From Leclercia sp. 29361 (GTDB taxonomy: Bacteria > Pseudomonadota > Gammaproteobacteria > Enterobacterales > Enterobacteriaceae): 64,000 bases of DNA. Positions 46,915 to 58,781 of the stretch are shown here, in pieces (positions within the stretch are counted from its first letter, which is position 1; each line of letters starts with the position of its first letter). The notes beneath the pieces were generated by a model. The model saw nothing but the letters and a program-made list of their open reading frames with translations, ran no database searches and had not been told where the DNA came from. The translations under genes and the position numbers were made by a program. The stretch lies in assembly GCF_011290365.1 (NCBI RefSeq), contig NZ_CP049786.1:3100001-3164000 (forward strand), read 5' to 3'.

Positions 46915-48147
46915 ATGAAAGGCCGCAATAAATCCCGCTGGGTAATCGCCGCTGGCATCATTGTGGTGGCCCTTGCCGCCGCGTGGTACTGGCATCAACA
47001 CTCTTCGGCCCCTGCTGGTGCGTCAAGCCAGGCGCAGCGCCCGGCAGGCGGTGGACGCCACGGGATGCGCAGCGGCCCTCTGGCGCCGGTGCAGGCCGCG
47101 ACCGCGGTCAGTAAATCCGTGCCGCGCTATCTCTCCGGGCTCGGCACCATCACCGCTGCCAACACCGTTACCGTGCGCAGCCGCGTTGACGGACAGCTGA
47201 TCGCCCTCCACTTCCAGGAAGGGCAGCAGGTGAAAGCGGGCGATCTGCTGGCGGAAGTCGATCCCAGCCAGTTCAAGGTTGCGCTGGCTCAGGCCCAGGG
47301 ACAGCTGGCGAAAGACACCGCCACCCTCGCCAATGCCCGCCGCGATCTGGCCCGCTATCAACAGCTGGTGAAAACCAACCTCGTCTCCCGCCAGGAGCTT
47401 GATGCCCAGCAGGCGCTGGTGAGCGAAAGCCTCGGCACCATCAAAGCGGATCAAGCCGCCGTGGCCAGCGCGCAGCTCCAGCTCGACTGGAGCCGCATCA
47501 CCGCCCCTATCGACGGGCGCGTGGGTTTAAAACAGGTGGATATCGGTAACCAGATCTCCAGCGGCGATACCACCGGGATCGTGGTGCTCACTCAGACACA
47601 CCCTATCGACCTGGTGTTTACCCTGCCGGAGAGCGATATCGCTACCGTGATCCAGGCGCAAAAAGCCGGGCAGAGCTTAACCGTGGAAGCCTGGGATCGC
47701 GCCAACAAGCAGAAGCTGAGCGACGGCACCCTGCTGAGCCTCGACAACCAGATCGACACCACCACCGGCACCATCAAGCTGAAAGCACGCTTCAACAATC
47801 AGGACGACGCCCTGTTCCCAAACCAGTTTGTTAACGCCCGGATGCTGGTGGCCACCGAAGAGAATGCGGTGGTGATCCCCACCGCGGCGCTGCAGATGGG
47901 CAATGAAGGCAACTTCGTCTGGGTGCTGAACAGCGACAACAAAGTCAGCAAACACCTGGTGAAACCGGGCATTCAGGACAGCCAGAGCGTGGTGATTGCC
48001 GCCGGGCTGTCGGCAGGCGACCGCGTGGTGACCGACGGCATCGACCGTCTGACCGAAGGGGCAAAAGTGGAAGTGGTGGAAGCCCACAGCGACACCCCTG
48101 CCGCACCTGCTAAACGCGACCATAAAAAACAGGGAGAGAACGCCTGA
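46915..48147 (+). CDS. mdtA: Multidrug efflux membrane fusion protein MdtA
   Basis: MdtA is the periplasmic adaptor of the MdtABC RND pump, connecting MdtB/MdtC to TolC. The 410-residue protein has an N-terminal membrane anchor ([17 protein letters not shown]), a lipoyl half with [29 protein letters not shown] near 90-120, an alpha-hairpin region with [27 protein letters not shown], and the beta-barrel and membrane-proximal domains after about 200. Its stop overlaps the mdtB start by one base (TGATG), indicating coupled translation. Confidence 0.96.
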   Translation: MKGRNKSRWVIAAGIIVVALAAAWYWHQHSSAPAGASSQAQRPAGGGRHGMRSGPLAPVQAATAVSKSVPRYLSGLGTITAANTVTVRSRVDGQLIALHFQEGQQVKAGDLLAEVDPSQFKVALAQAQGQLAKDTATLANARRDLARYQQLVKTNLVSRQELDAQQALVSESLGTIKADQAAVASAQLQLDWSRITAPIDGRVGLKQVDIGNQISSGDTTGIVVLTQTHPIDLVFTLPESDIATVIQAQKAGQSLTVEAWDRANKQKLSDGTLLSLDNQIDTTTGTIKLKARFNNQDDALFPNQFVNARMLVATEENAVVIPTAALQMGNEGNFVWVLNSDNKVSKHLVKPGIQDSQSVVIAAGLSAGDRVVTDGIDRLTEGAKVEVVEAHSDTPAAPAKRDHKKQGENA

Positions 48148-51100
48148 TGCAGGTGATGCCCCCGAGCGCCACAGGCGGGCCGTCACGTCTGTTTATCCTG
48201 CGCCCTGTTGCCACTACGCTGCTGATGGTGGCGATCCTGCTGGCGGGGATCATCGGCTACCGCTTCCTGCCGGTCTCTGCCCTGCCGGAAGTGGATTACC
48301 CCACCATTCAGGTGGTGACGCTTTATCCTGGCGCCAGCCCGGACGTAGTGACCTCGGCCATTACCGCCCCGCTGGAGCGCCAGTTTGGCCAGATGTCGGG
48401 CCTGAAGCAGATGTCCTCCCAGAGTTCCGGCGGCGCGTCAGTGGTGACGTTACAGTTCCAGCTCAGCCTGTCGCTGGACGTTGCCGAGCAGGAGGTGCAG
48501 GCCGCGATCAACGCCGCCACCAACCTGCTGCCCTCCGACCTGCCTAACCCGCCGGTCTACAGCAAGGTCAATCCGGCGGATCCGCCGATCATGACCCTCG
48601 CCGTCACCTCCTCCGCCATGCCGATGACCCAGGTCGAAGACATGGTGGAAACCCGGGTGGCGCAGAAGATCTCCCAGGTCTCCGGCGTCGGGCTGGTGAC
48701 CCTCTCCGGCGGCCAGCGCCCGGCGGTTCGCGTGAAGCTGAACGCCCAGGCGATCGCCTCTCTCGGCCTGACCAGCGAAACGATCCGCACCGCCATCAGC
48801 AACGCCAACGTCAACTCGGCGAAAGGCTCCCTCGATGGCCCGACCCGGGCGGTGACGCTCTCCGCCAACGATCAGATGCAGTCCGCGGATGAGTATCGTC
48901 AGCTGATTGTCGCGTACCAGAACGGGGCCGCGATCCGCTTAGGGGATGTCGCCACCGTTGAGCAAGGGGCAGAAAACAGCTGGCTCGGGGCGTGGGCCAA
49001 CAAGCAGCAGGCGATCGTGATGAACGTCCAGCGCCAGCCGGGGGCGAATATCATCGATACCGCCGACAGCATCCGCGCCATGCTGCCAACGCTTATCGAC
49101 AGCCTGCCGAAATCCGTCAGCGTCAAGGTGCTGTCGGACCGCACCACCAACATCCGCGCCTCGGTCAGCGACACCCAGTTTGAGCTGATGCTGGCGATTG
49201 CGCTGGTGGTAATGATCATCTACCTGTTCCTGCGCAACGTTCCGGCGACCATTATTCCCGCCGTGGCGGTGCCACTGTCGCTGGTGGGCACCTTCGCGGT
49301 GATGGTGTTCCTCGACTTCTCGATTAACAACCTGACCCTGATGGCTCTGACTATCGCCACCGGCTTCGTGGTGGATGACGCCATCGTGGTGATCGAGAAC
49401 ATCTCCCGCTATATCGAAAAAGGTGAAAAGCCGCTGGCGGCGGCGCTGAAAGGGGCAGGCGAGATCGGTTTCACCATTATCTCCCTCACCTTCTCGCTGA
49501 TTGCGGTGCTGATCCCACTGCTGTTTATGGGCGATATCGTCGGCCGCCTGTTCCGCGAGTTTGCCGTAACCCTGGCGGTGGCGATCCTCATTTCGGCGGT
49601 GGTCTCCCTGACCCTGACGCCGATGATGTGTGCCCGCATGCTGAGCCATGAATCCCTGCGCAAGCAGAACCGCTTCTCCCGCGCCTCAGAGCGGATGTTT
49701 GAGCGCATTATTGCCGCCTATGGCCGCATGCTGGCAAAAGTGCTCAACCACCCGTGGGCGACCCTCGGCGTGGCGCTGGGCACCCTGGCCCTGAGCGTGC
49801 TGCTGTGGGTGATGATCCCGAAAGGTTTCTTCCCGATCCAGGATAACGGCATTATTCAGGGCACCCTCCAGGCGCCGCAGTCGGTGTCGTTCGCCAGCAT
49901 GGCCCAGCGCCAGCAGGCGGTCTCGGAAGCGATCATGAAAGATCCGGCGGTGGAGAGCCTGACCGCCTTCGTCGGGGTCGACGGCACCAACCCGTCGCTC
50001 AACAGCGCCCGCCTGCAGATCAACCTCAAGCCGCTGGACGATCGTGACGACCGGGTTAACACGGTGATCGACCGCCTGCAGAGCGCGGTGGCGAAAGTCC
50101 CGGGCGTGGAGCTGTACCTGCAGCCGACCCAGGATCTGACCATCGACACCACGGTGAGCCGCACCCAGTATCAGTTCACCCTGCAGGCCACCAGCCTCGA
50201 GGCCCTCAGCACCTGGGTGCCGCAGCTGGTGGATGAGCTGCAGCAGCTACCGCAGCTCTCCGACGTCAGCAGCGACTGGCAGGACAAAGGCCTCGCAGCG
50301 TACATCAACGTCGATCGCGACAGCGCCAGCCGCCTGGGGATCTCCATGGCGGACGTGGATAACGCGCTGTACAACGCCTTCGGCCAGCGCCTGATCTCCA
50401 CCATCTACACCCAGGCCAACCAGTATCGGGTGGTGCTGGAGCACGACACCCAACAGACCCCAGGCCTGGCGGCGCTCGATTCGGTACGCCTGACCAGCAG
50501 CAGCGGCGGGATTGTGCCGCTCAGCGCCATCGCCAAAGTGGAGGAGCGCTATACCCCGCTGGCGGTGAACCATCTGGATCAGTTCCCGTCCACCACCATC
50601 TCGTTTAACGTCCCGGACGATTACTCGCTGGGCGAAGCGGTGCAGGCCATCACCGACGCCGAGAAATACCTCAGCTTCCCGACCGACATCCAGACCAAAT
50701 TCCAGGGCAGCACCCTCGCCTTCCAGGCGGCGCTCGGGAGCACCATCTGGCTGATCGTTGCTGCGGTGGTGGCGATGTACATCGTGCTGGGGGTGCTGTA
50801 TGAGAGCTTTATCCACCCGATCACCATTCTCTCGACCCTGCCGACCGCGGGCGTGGGGGCCCTGCTGGCGCTGATGTTAGCGGGCAGCGAGCTGGACGTG
50901 ATTGCGATCATCGGCATCATCCTGCTGATCGGCATCGTCAAGAAGAACGCCATCATGATGATCGACTTTGCCCTCGCCGCCGAGCGTGAGCAGGGCATGC
51001 CGCCGCGGGAGGCAATCTATCAGGCCTGCCTGCTGCGTTTCCGTCCGATCCTGATGACCACCCTCGCGGCGCTGCTCGGTGCCCTGCCGCTGATGCTCAG

Positions 51101-51272
51101 CACCGGGGTCGGGGCCGAGCTGCGCCGTCCGTTAGGCATCGGCATGGTGGGCGGTCTGCTGGTGAGCCAGGTGTTGACCCTGTTCACCACCCCGGTGATC
51201 TACCTGCTGTTTGACCGGTTAGCGCTGTGGACCAAAAGCCGCTTCCCGAAACGTGACGAAGAGGAGGCGTAA
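48147..51272 (+). CDS. mdtB: RND efflux permease subunit MdtB
   Basis: MdtB is an inner-membrane RND permease that functions as a B2C heterotrimer with MdtC, exporting bile salts, novobiocin and other compounds. The 1041-residue protein has the RND layout: TM1 ([21 protein letters not shown]), large periplasmic loops after TM1 and TM7, 12 helices in total, and TM4 with [12 protein letters not shown] carrying the proton-relay aspartates. The C-terminal part has the [14 protein letters not shown] helix. Match to E. coli is high throughout. Confidence 0.97.
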   Translation: MQVMPPSATGGPSRLFILRPVATTLLMVAILLAGIIGYRFLPVSALPEVDYPTIQVVTLYPGASPDVVTSAITAPLERQFGQMSGLKQMSSQSSGGASVVTLQFQLSLSLDVAEQEVQAAINAATNLLPSDLPNPPVYSKVNPADPPIMTLAVTSSAMPMTQVEDMVETRVAQKISQVSGVGLVTLSGGQRPAVRVKLNAQAIASLGLTSETIRTAISNANVNSAKGSLDGPTRAVTLSANDQMQSADEYRQLIVAYQNGAAIRLGDVATVEQGAENSWLGAWANKQQAIVMNVQRQPGANIIDTADSIRAMLPTLIDSLPKSVSVKVLSDRTTNIRASVSDTQFELMLAIALVVMIIYLFLRNVPATIIPAVAVPLSLVGTFAVMVFLDFSINNLTLMALTIATGFVVDDAIVVIENISRYIEKGEKPLAAALKGAGEIGFTIISLTFSLIAVLIPLLFMGDIVGRLFREFAVTLAVAILISAVVSLTLTPMMCARMLSHESLRKQNRFSRASERMFERIIAAYGRMLAKVLNHPWATLGVALGTLALSVLLWVMIPKGFFPIQDNGIIQGTLQAPQSVSFASMAQRQQAVSEAIMKDPAVESLTAFVGVDGTNPSLNSARLQINLKPLDDRDDRVNTVIDRLQSAVAKVPGVELYLQPTQDLTIDTTVSRTQYQFTLQATSLEALSTWVPQLVDELQQLPQLSDVSSDWQDKGLAAYINVDRDSASRLGISMADVDNALYNAFGQRLISTIYTQANQYRVVLEHDTQQTPGLAALDSVRLTSSSGGIVPLSAIAKVEERYTPLAVNHLDQFPSTTISFNVPDDYSLGEAVQAITDAEKYLSFPTDIQTKFQGSTLAFQAALGSTIWLIVAAVVAMYIVLGVLYESFIHPITILSTLPTAGVGALLALMLAGSELDVIAIIGIILLIGIVKKNAIMMIDFALAAEREQGMPPREAIYQACLLRFRPILMTTLAALLGALPLMLSTGVGAELRRPLGIGMVGGLLVSQVLTLFTTPVIYLLFDRLALWTKSRFPKRDEEEA

Positions 51273-54200
51273 GTGAAGTTTTTCGCCCTCTTCATTTACC
51301 GCCCGGTGGCGACGATTTTAATCTCGCTCGCCATCACCCTCTGCGGCGTGCTCGGCTTCCGGCTGCTGCCGGTGGCCCCGCTGCCGCAGGTGGATTTCCC
51401 GGTGATCATGGTCAGCGCCTCGCTGCCCGGGGCTTCGCCGGAGACCATGGCCTCGTCGGTAGCGACGCCGCTGGAGCGCTCCCTCGGGCGCATTGCCGGG
51501 GTCAACGAGATGACCTCCAGCAGCTCCCTCGGCAGCACGCGCATCATTCTGGAATTTAACTTTAACCGCGACATCAACGGCGCGGCACGGGACGTGCAGG
51601 CGGCGATTAACGCCGCGCAAAGCCTGCTCCCGAGCGGGATGCCGAGCCGGCCGACCTACCGCAAAGCTAACCCGTCCGACTCGCCAATCATGATCCTGAC
51701 CCTGACCTCGGATACTTACTCCCAGGGGCAGCTGTACGATTTCGCCTCCACCCAGCTGGCGCAGACCATCGCCCAGATCGACGGCGTGGGCGATGTCGAC
51801 GTCGGCGGCAGCTCCCTGCCCGCGGTGCGCGTGGGGCTGAATCCGCAGGCGCTGTTTAACCAGGGCGTGTCGCTGGATGACGTGCGCAGCGCCATCAGCA
51901 ACGCCAACGTGCGTAGACCTCAGGGATCAGTGGAGGATGCCAGCCACCGCTGGCAGATCCAGACCAACGACGAGCTTAAAACCGCCGCGGAATATCAGCC
52001 CTTAATCATCCACTACAACAACGGCGCGGCGGTGCGCTTAAGCGACGTGGCGAGCGTCACCGACTCGGTGCAGGACGTGCGCAACGCCGGGATGACCAAC
52101 GCCAAACCGGCGATTTTGCTGATGATCCGCAAGCTGCCGGAAGCCAACATTATTGAGACGGTGAACAGCATCCGCGCCCGTCTGCCGGAGCTGCAGGAGA
52201 CCATTCCGGCGGCCATCGACCTGCAGATTGCCCAGGACCGCTCCCCCACCATCCGCGCCTCGCTGGAGGAGGTGGAGCAGTCGCTGATCATCTCGGTAGC
52301 GCTGGTGATCCTGGTGGTGTTCCTGTTCCTGCGCTCCGGACGCGCAACGCTGATCCCGGCGGTGGCGGTGCCGGTATCGCTGATCGGCACCTTTGCCGCC
52401 ATGTACCTGTGCGGATTCAGCCTCAACAACCTGTCGCTGATGGCCCTGACCATCGCCACCGGCTTTGTGGTGGATGACGCCATCGTGGTGCTGGAGAATA
52501 TCTCCCGCCACCTCGAAGCGGGGATGAAACCGCTCCAGGCGGCGTTGCAGGGCAGCCGGGAAGTGGGCTTTACGGTGCTCTCCATGAGCCTGTCGCTGGT
52601 GGCGGTGTTCCTGCCCCTGCTGCTGATGGACGGCCTTCCGGGGCGTCTGCTGCGGGAATTTGCGGTGACGCTGTCGGTGGCGATCGGCATTTCGCTGTTA
52701 GTCTCCTTAACCCTGACGCCGATGATGTGCGGCTGGATGCTTAAGCGCAGCCCGCCCCAGTCGCAGCCGCGCAAAAAAGGCTTTGGCCGGATGCTGATGG
52801 CGCTGCAGGAAAGCTATGGCAAATCGCTGAAGTGGGTGCTGAACCACACCCGGATTGTCGGGCTGGTGCTGATCGGCACCATCGCGCTTAACGTCTGGAT
52901 GTACATCACCATCCCAAAAACCTTCTTCCCGGAGCAGGACACCGGGGTGCTGATGGGCGGCATTCAGGCCGACCAGAGCATCTCCTTCCAGGCGATGCGC
53001 GGCAAGCTGCAGGATTTCATGAAGATCATCCGCGAAGACCCGGCCGTGGATAACGTCACCGGCTTTACCGGCGGCTCAAGGGTCAACAGCGGGATGATGT
53101 TTATTACCCTCAAGGCGCGCGACGAGCGCAACGAAACCGCCCAGCAGGTGATCGACCGCCTCAGGGTGAAACTCGCCAAAGAGCCGGGGGCCAACATGTT
53201 CCTGGTGGCGGTGCAGGATATCCGCGTCGGCGGGCGTCAGTCGAACGCCAGCTACCAGTACACCCTGCTGTCGGACGATCTCGCCGCCTTGCGGGAGTGG
53301 GAACCGAAAATTCGTAAGGCGCTGGCGGCTCTGCCGGAGCTGGCGGACGTTAACTCCGATCAGCAGGACAATGGCGCGGAGATGGCCCTTACCTACGATC
53401 GCGAAACCATGTCCCGACTGGGCATCGATGTCAGTGCCGCCAACAGCCTGCTGAACAACGCCTTCGGCCAGCGGCAGATCTCCACCATCTATCAGCCGAT
53501 GAACCAGTACAAGGTGGTGATGGAGGTCGATCCGCGCTACACCCAGGACATCAGCGCCCTGGATAAGATGTTTGTGATTAATAACGACGGCAAGGCGATC
53601 CCGCTGGCGTACTTCGCCCGCTGGCAGCCTTCGAACGCGCCGCTGTCGGTGAACCACCAGGGGCTGTCGGCGGCGTCAACGGTGTCGTTTAACCTGCCGA
53701 CCGGCAAATCCCTGTCGGAAGCCAGCGATGCTATTAATCGCGCCATGACCCAGCTCGGGGTGCCCTCAACGGTGCGCGGCAGCTTTGCCGGTACCGCTCA
53801 GGTATTCCAGGAGACCATGAACTCGCAGGTGATCCTGATTCTGGCGGCGATTGCCACGGTCTATATCGTCCTCGGGGTGCTGTATGAGAGCTACGTCCAT
53901 CCGCTGACCATTCTCTCCACCCTCCCCTCGGCGGGCGTGGGGGCGCTGCTGGCGCTGGAGCTGTTTGGCGCGCCGTTCAGCCTGATTGCCCTGATTGGCA
54001 TTATGCTGTTAATCGGGATCGTGAAGAAAAACGCCATCATGATGGTCGACTTTGCGCTGGAGGCGCAGCGCAACGGCAACATGACCCCGCAGGAGGCGAT
54101 TTTCCAGGCCTGCCTGCTGCGTTTTCGTCCGATCATGATGACTACCCTGGCGGCGCTGTTTGGCGCTCTGCCGTTGGTGATCTCCGCAGGTGACGGCGCA

Positions 54201-54350
54201 GAGCTGCGTCAGCCGCTGGGGATCACCATTGTCGGCGGGCTGGTGATGAGCCAGCTGCTGACCCTGTACACCACCCCGGTGGTCTATCTGTTCTTTGATC
54301 GCTTACGGGTGCGTTTTTCACGTAAACAGAAAGAGACGGTAACCGGCTAA
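51273..54350 (+). CDS. mdtC: RND efflux permease subunit MdtC
   Basis: MdtC is the second RND subunit of the MdtABC pump. The 1025-residue protein starts at GTG (51273) directly after the mdtB TAA, giving [20 protein letters not shown] as in E. coli. It has the same two-fold RND topology, [17 protein letters not shown] in TM4 and [15 protein letters not shown] in TM10. Its stop shares bases with the mdtD start (TAATG). MdtC and MdtB are about half identical and probably arose by duplication. Confidence 0.97.
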   Translation: MKFFALFIYRPVATILISLAITLCGVLGFRLLPVAPLPQVDFPVIMVSASLPGASPETMASSVATPLERSLGRIAGVNEMTSSSSLGSTRIILEFNFNRDINGAARDVQAAINAAQSLLPSGMPSRPTYRKANPSDSPIMILTLTSDTYSQGQLYDFASTQLAQTIAQIDGVGDVDVGGSSLPAVRVGLNPQALFNQGVSLDDVRSAISNANVRRPQGSVEDASHRWQIQTNDELKTAAEYQPLIIHYNNGAAVRLSDVASVTDSVQDVRNAGMTNAKPAILLMIRKLPEANIIETVNSIRARLPELQETIPAAIDLQIAQDRSPTIRASLEEVEQSLIISVALVILVVFLFLRSGRATLIPAVAVPVSLIGTFAAMYLCGFSLNNLSLMALTIATGFVVDDAIVVLENISRHLEAGMKPLQAALQGSREVGFTVLSMSLSLVAVFLPLLLMDGLPGRLLREFAVTLSVAIGISLLVSLTLTPMMCGWMLKRSPPQSQPRKKGFGRMLMALQESYGKSLKWVLNHTRIVGLVLIGTIALNVWMYITIPKTFFPEQDTGVLMGGIQADQSISFQAMRGKLQDFMKIIREDPAVDNVTGFTGGSRVNSGMMFITLKARDERNETAQQVIDRLRVKLAKEPGANMFLVAVQDIRVGGRQSNASYQYTLLSDDLAALREWEPKIRKALAALPELADVNSDQQDNGAEMALTYDRETMSRLGIDVSAANSLLNNAFGQRQISTIYQPMNQYKVVMEVDPRYTQDISALDKMFVINNDGKAIPLAYFARWQPSNAPLSVNHQGLSAASTVSFNLPTGKSLSEASDAINRAMTQLGVPSTVRGSFAGTAQVFQETMNSQVILILAAIATVYIVLGVLYESYVHPLTILSTLPSAGVGALLALELFGAPFSLIALIGIMLLIGIVKKNAIMMVDFALEAQRNGNMTPQEAIFQACLLRFRPIMMTTLAALFGALPLVISAGDGAELRQPLGITIVGGLVMSQLLTLYTTPVVYLFFDRLRVRFSRKQKETVTG

Positions 54351-55765
54351 TGACTGATCTCCCCGCCAACGTTCGCTGGCAGCTATGGATTGTCGCCTTC
54401 GGCTTTTTTATGCAGGCCCTGGATACGACCATCGTAAACACCGCCCTCCCCTCAATGGCGCAAAGCCTGGGGGAGAGCCCGCTGCATATGCATATGGTGA
54501 TCGTCGCCTATGTGCTGACGGTGGCGGTGATGCTGCCCGCCAGCGGCTGGCTGGCGGATAAGGTCGGGGTGCGCAATGTCTTCTTTACCGCCATCGTGCT
54601 GTTTACCGCCGGATCGCTGTTCTGCGCCCGGGCGGAGACGCTGAACGGGCTGGTGATGGCCCGGGTGTTGCAGGGCGTCGGCGGGGCGATGATGGTCCCG
54701 GTCGGCAGGCTGACGGTGATGAAGATCGTCCCGCGCGCGCAGTACATGGCGGCGATGACCTTCGTCACCCTGCCCGGCCAGGTGGGGCCGCTGCTCGGCC
54801 CGGCCCTCGGCGGAATGCTGGTGGAGTATGCCTCCTGGCACTGGATCTTCCTGATTAACCTGCCGGTGGGCATTATCGGGGCGATCGCCACCCTCTGGCT
54901 GATGCCGAACTACAAAATGCAGACCCGGCGCTTCGATCTGGTGGGTTTCTTCCTGCTGGCGGCGGGCATGGCGACCCTCACCCTGGCGCTGGACGGGCAG
55001 AAAGGGCTGGGGATCTCCACCCTGTCACTGGCCGGACTGGTCGCTATCGGGGTGATCTCCATTCTCTGGTATCTGTGGCATGCCCGGGATAACGATCGCG
55101 CCCTGTTCAGCCTGAGCCTGTTTCGTAATACCACCTACCGGCTGGGGCTGCTCGGCAGCTTTGTCGGGCGCATCGGCAGCGGGATGCTGCCGTTTATGAC
55201 CCCGGTCTTTTTGCAGATTGGCCTCGGATTCTCACCGTTCCACGCCGGGCTGATGATGATCCCGATGGTGCTCGGCAGCATGGGGATGAAGCGCATTGTG
55301 GTCCAGGTGGTGAACGCGCTCGGCTATCGCCGGGTGCTGGTAGCCTCCACCCTCGGGCTGGCGCTGGTGAGCCTGCTGTTTATGGCCGTGGCGCTGCTGG
55401 GCTGGTACTACGTCCTGCCGCTGGTGCTGTTCTGCCAGGGGATGATCAACTCCATCCGCTTCTCCTCCATGAACACCCTGACCCTGAAAGATCTGCCCGA
55501 TGAGCAGGCGAGCAGCGGCAACAGCCTGCTGTCGATGATTATGCAGCTATCGATGAGCGTCGGGGTGACCATCGCCGGGCTGCTGCTGGGCATGTACGGC
55601 CAGCACCACCTGACCGCCGACAGCCCCGTCGTCCATCAGGTATTCCTCTACACCTACCTGAGCATGGCGGTGATTATCGCCCTGCCGGCCATTGTTTTCG
55701 CCCGGGTTCCGGATGATACCAGCAAGAATGTCGTCCTCAGGCGGCGCAAAAGGAGTGAACCATGA
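54350..55765 (+). CDS. mdtD: MFS transporter MdtD
   Basis: MdtD is a major-facilitator transporter of the DHA2 (14-helix) drug-antiporter family located in the efflux operon; E. coli MdtD (IceT) has been linked to iron-citrate export. The 471-residue protein has [26 protein letters not shown] (motif D1) at TM1, [14 protein letters not shown] (motif A) near 65-78, and [16 protein letters not shown] (motif B) near 104-119. It is not needed for MdtABC function. Its stop overlaps the baeS start (ATGA). Confidence 0.94.
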   Translation: MTDLPANVRWQLWIVAFGFFMQALDTTIVNTALPSMAQSLGESPLHMHMVIVAYVLTVAVMLPASGWLADKVGVRNVFFTAIVLFTAGSLFCARAETLNGLVMARVLQGVGGAMMVPVGRLTVMKIVPRAQYMAAMTFVTLPGQVGPLLGPALGGMLVEYASWHWIFLINLPVGIIGAIATLWLMPNYKMQTRRFDLVGFFLLAAGMATLTLALDGQKGLGISTLSLAGLVAIGVISILWYLWHARDNDRALFSLSLFRNTTYRLGLLGSFVGRIGSGMLPFMTPVFLQIGLGFSPFHAGLMMIPMVLGSMGMKRIVVQVVNALGYRRVLVASTLGLALVSLLFMAVALLGWYYVLPLVLFCQGMINSIRFSSMNTLTLKDLPDEQASSGNSLLSMIMQLSMSVGVTIAGLLLGMYGQHHLTADSPVVHQVFLYTYLSMAVIIALPAIVFARVPDDTSKNVVLRRRKRSEP

Positions 55766-57165
55766 AGTTCTGGCGGCCCGGCATTACCGGCAAGCTGTTT
55801 CTGGCCATCTTTGCCACCTGCATCGTATTGCTGATCACCATGCACTGGGCGGTGCGGGTCAGCTTTGAGCGCGGCTTTATCGACTACATCAAACACGGTA
55901 ACGAGCAGCGGCTACAGGGGTTAAGCGATGCCCTGGCCGAGCAGTACGCCCTGCACGGCAACTGGCGTTTTTTACGCAACAATGACCGGTTTATTTTCCA
56001 GATCCTGCGCTCGCTGGAGCACGACACCGACGACGATCGCCCCGGCCCGGGCATGCCTCCCCACGGCTGGCGGACCCAGTTCTGGGTGATCGACCAGGAG
56101 ATGAGAGTGCTGGTCGGCCCGCGCGCCCCGGTGCCGCCGGACGGCACAAAGCGGGCCATTACGGTGAACGGCGCTGCCGTCGGCTGGGTGATCGCCTCCC
56201 CGGTGGAGAGGCTGACGCGCAATACCGACATCAACTTTGACCGGCAGCAGCGCCAGACCAGCTGGCTGATTGTCGCCCTCTCTACCCTGCTGGCAGCCCT
56301 GGCGACCTTCCCGCTGGCGCGTGGACTGCTAGCCCCGGTCAAACGGCTGGTGGAAGGCACGCATCAACTGGCGGCGGGGGATTTTACCACCCGGGTGGAT
56401 ACCCGCAGCCAGGACGAACTGGGCAAGCTGGCGCAGGACTTTAACCAGCTCGCCAGTACGCTTGAGAAGAACCAGCAGATGCGGCGGGATTTTATGGCCG
56501 ATATCTCCCACGAGCTACGCACCCCGCTGGCGGTGCTGCGCGGCGAGCTGGAGGCGATTCAGGATGGCGTGCGCCAGTTCACCCCGGAATCCGTCACCTC
56601 ATTGCAGGCGGAAGTTGGCACGCTGACCAAACTGGTGGACGACCTGCATCAGCTGTCGATGTCCGACGAGGGGGCGCTGGCCTATCAGAAAGCGCCGGTG
56701 GATGTAATTAACATTCTGGAAATGGCCAGCGGCGTCTTCCGCGAACGCTTTGCCAGCCGCGACCTGCGCATCGAGCTGTCGTTGCCGGAGAACGCGGTGG
56801 TGTTTGGCGATCGCGACCGGCTGATGCAGCTCTTCAACAACCTGCTGGAAAACTGCCTGCGCTATACCGACCCCGGGGGCATGCTGCGTATTTCCGGCAA
56901 ATGCGAAGATCACCGTTTTGCGCTGACCTTTGCCGACACCGCGCCCGGCGTCTCTGACGAGCAGCTCAACAGGCTGTTTGAACGTTTTTATCGCACCGAA
57001 GGCTCCCGCAACCGTGCCAGCGGCGGCTCCGGCCTGGGGCTGGCGATCTGCGTCAACATCGTTGAGGCCCACGGGGGCACCATCCGCGCCGCCCATTCGC
57101 CTTTTGGCGGGGTTAGCATTACAGTAGAGCTACCGCTGGAACGCGATTTATCGAGAGAAGTATGA
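55762..57165 (+). CDS. baeS: Envelope stress sensor histidine kinase BaeS
   Basis: BaeS senses envelope stressors such as indole, flavonoids and metals, and phosphorylates BaeR. The 467-residue protein has TM1 (about 10-32), a periplasmic domain with an [16 protein letters not shown] segment, TM2 (about 170-190), a HAMP domain (about 190-240), HisKA with His250 in [16 protein letters not shown], and the HATPase with [12 protein letters not shown] (N box), FADTAPGV (G1) and GSGLGLAIC (G2). All catalytic motifs are intact. Confidence 0.96.
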   Translation: MKFWRPGITGKLFLAIFATCIVLLITMHWAVRVSFERGFIDYIKHGNEQRLQGLSDALAEQYALHGNWRFLRNNDRFIFQILRSLEHDTDDDRPGPGMPPHGWRTQFWVIDQEMRVLVGPRAPVPPDGTKRAITVNGAAVGWVIASPVERLTRNTDINFDRQQRQTSWLIVALSTLLAALATFPLARGLLAPVKRLVEGTHQLAAGDFTTRVDTRSQDELGKLAQDFNQLASTLEKNQQMRRDFMADISHELRTPLAVLRGELEAIQDGVRQFTPESVTSLQAEVGTLTKLVDDLHQLSMSDEGALAYQKAPVDVINILEMASGVFRERFASRDLRIELSLPENAVVFGDRDRLMQLFNNLLENCLRYTDPGGMLRISGKCEDHRFALTFADTAPGVSDEQLNRLFERFYRTEGSRNRASGGSGLGLAICVNIVEAHGGTIRAAHSPFGGVSITVELPLERDLSREV

Positions 57166-57884
57166 CTGAGTTACCCATTGACGAAAACACACCCCGCATC
57201 CTGATCGTGGAGGATGAGCCTAAGCTTGGGCAGTTATTAATCGACTATCTGCGGGCGGCAAGTTATGCCCCGTCGCTTATCAGCCACGGCGATCAGGTTC
57301 TGCCGTATGTGCGCCACACCCCGCCGGATCTGATCCTGCTCGATCTGATGCTGCCCGGCACCGACGGCCTGACCCTGTGCCGCGAGATCCGCCGCTTCTC
57401 TGAAGTGCCGATCGTGATGGTGACCGCCAAAATCGAAGAGATCGACCGCCTGCTGGGGCTGGAGATCGGCGCCGATGATTACATCTGCAAACCCTACAGC
57501 CCGCGCGAAGTGGTGGCCCGGGTGAAAACCATTCTCCGCCGCTGCAAACCGCAGCGTGAATTGCAGGCGCTGGATGCCGAAAGTCCGTTGATCATCGACG
57601 AAAGCCGTTTCCAGGCCAGCTGGCGCAGCAAGCTGCTGGATCTCACCCCCGCCGAGTTCCGCCTGCTGAAAACCCTCTCCCACGAGCCGGGCAAGGTCTT
57701 CTCCCGCGAGCAGCTGCTGAACCATCTGTATGATGACTACCGGGTGGTGACCGACCGTACCATCGACAGCCATATCAAAAACCTGCGTCGCAAGCTGGAA
57801 TCCCTCGACGCGGATCAGTCGTTTATTCGGGCGGTATATGGCGTGGGGTATCGCTGGGAAGCGGATGCGTGCCGTATGGGATAG
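57162..57884 (+). CDS. baeR: Envelope stress response regulator BaeR
   Basis: BaeR is an OmpR-family regulator that activates mdtABCD, acrD and spy. The 240-residue protein has a receiver domain with the acidic pair in IVEDEP, the phosphorylation site Asp61 in [13 protein letters not shown], and the Lys of the CKPYSPRE loop, followed by a winged-helix domain (about 140-235) with [33 protein letters not shown]. It overlaps baeS by four bases. As product of the operon it also controls, it gives positive autoregulation. Confidence 0.96.
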   Translation: MTELPIDENTPRILIVEDEPKLGQLLIDYLRAASYAPSLISHGDQVLPYVRHTPPDLILLDLMLPGTDGLTLCREIRRFSEVPIVMVTAKIEEIDRLLGLEIGADDYICKPYSPREVVARVKTILRRCKPQRELQALDAESPLIIDESRFQASWRSKLLDLTPAEFRLLKTLSHEPGKVFSREQLLNHLYDDYRVVTDRTIDSHIKNLRRKLESLDADQSFIRAVYGVGYRWEADACRMG

Positions 57885-57891
57885 TAAGAGG

Positions 57892-57917
57892 AAAAACAGT
57901 ACCCGCTGCGGCGGGTA
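57892..57917 (-). terminator. Terminator between the convergent baeR and bluR genes
   Basis: TACCCGC / GCGGGTA form a 7-bp stem with a 4-base loop (57900-57917). On the minus strand the stem is followed by CTGTTTTTCC, giving an intrinsic terminator for bluR; on the plus strand the stem may also slow baeR readthrough but has no U run. Confidence 0.65.
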
Positions 57918-57923
57918 AGCCGA

Positions 57924-58667
57924 TCAGGCCGCGTTCGCCGCGCCGTATGCCCTGATGGCATAGCCCTGCTTTTGCCAGTGGTCCAGCTGCTGAAGCTGTT
58001 CTGGAGAAATCACCCGGCCCGTCCAGACCAGAATTTGTTGCCCGGGGAAGAACTCCGGATGGGGTAAATCAAGGGGTTCGGCAAAGACATCAATGCGCCA
58101 GCCTTGCTGGGATAAACGCCAGCCCTCCAGCCACAGACCGGTACGGTCCTCAATTCCCCACCCGATCAGTAATGCATCCCTGCCCGCTTTAACACGCGAG
58201 GCAGTGAGGCTTGATACGGCATGCTCAATCAGAATGCCATCCAGCAGACTGCGCATGGCGCGTGCAGTATCACGATCGAGGCTCAGGGTATTGCGCAGGG
58301 GCTCAAAGACGTTGTCAATCAGGGTATCCACCGGATGGAGCGCAATGAAGGCCGCCATTTTCGCACGCAGTTTGGTCGGGTTAACCTGACGTAAGGTACT
58401 AATCATCTCTTCCTGCAGCGCAGACCAGTCGCCGGGCTCAGGCGCTTTTCCTTGATCAAGCAGCGCTTTGACCTTGCCAACCGGCACGCCACGCTCAATC
58501 CAGCGCTTGATCTCTTCAATGCGCAGGATGTCGTCGTCATCAAATTGTCGATGCCCGCCTTCGCTGCGCTGAGGCTTGAGCAACCCGTACCGGCGCTGCC
58601 ATGCGCGCAGGGTAACGGGGTTTATGCCGCAGCGTTCAGCCACATCGCCAATACTGTAAAAGGCCAT
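57924..58667 (-). CDS. bluR: MerR-like repressor BluR
   Basis: BluR (YcgE) represses the ycgZ-ymgA-ariR promoter and is released by photo-excited BluF. The 247-residue protein has a MerR HTH at the N terminus (YSIGDVAERCGINPVTLRAWQRRYGLL) with GGHRQFDDDDILRIEEIKRW, and a C-terminal part (about 90-240) resembling cobalamin-binding-like regulators without an evident DxHxxG motif. Length is close to E. coli BluR (243). It lies downstream of bluF on the same strand, separated by a 114-base region with operator-like sequences, so it may be separately transcribed. Confidence 0.93.
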   Translation of the reverse strand: MAFYSIGDVAERCGINPVTLRAWQRRYGLLKPQRSEGGHRQFDDDDILRIEEIKRWIERGVPVGKVKALLDQGKAPEPGDWSALQEEMISTLRQVNPTKLRAKMAAFIALHPVDTLIDNVFEPLRNTLSLDRDTARAMRSLLDGILIEHAVSSLTASRVKAGRDALLIGWGIEDRTGLWLEGWRLSQQGWRIDVFAEPLDLPHPEFFPGQQILVWTGRVISPEQLQQLDHWQKQGYAIRAYGAANAA

Positions 58668-58691
58668 CGATTCTCCCTTCCTGACCGATAT

Positions 58692-58714
58692 ATTCGTTAC
58701 CCAAGGTAACGAAT
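58692..58714. promoter_or_regulatory. Perfect 23-bp palindrome in the bluR leader
   Basis: ATTCGTTACC and GGTAACGAAT form perfect 10-bp arms around CAA, 25 bases upstream of the bluR ATG. It is not followed by a U run, so it is more likely a protein-binding operator than a terminator. The binding protein is unknown. Confidence 0.6.
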
Positions 58715-58724
58715 CTCACCGGGG

Positions 58725-58747
58725 TGTACAACTTGTTATATTGTACA
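58725..58747. promoter_or_regulatory. Paired TGTACA sites upstream of bluR (possible BluR operator)
   Basis: Two TGTACA hexamers (58725-58730 and 58742-58747) with an AT-rich spacer containing TTATAT lie in the bluR promoter region. The same hexamer occurs in the ycgZ promoter, so autoregulation by BluR is suggested by shared sequence only. Confidence 0.45.
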
Positions 58748-58781
58748 ACAGAATTGTATCACTGCCCGATGAGTATCAGTT

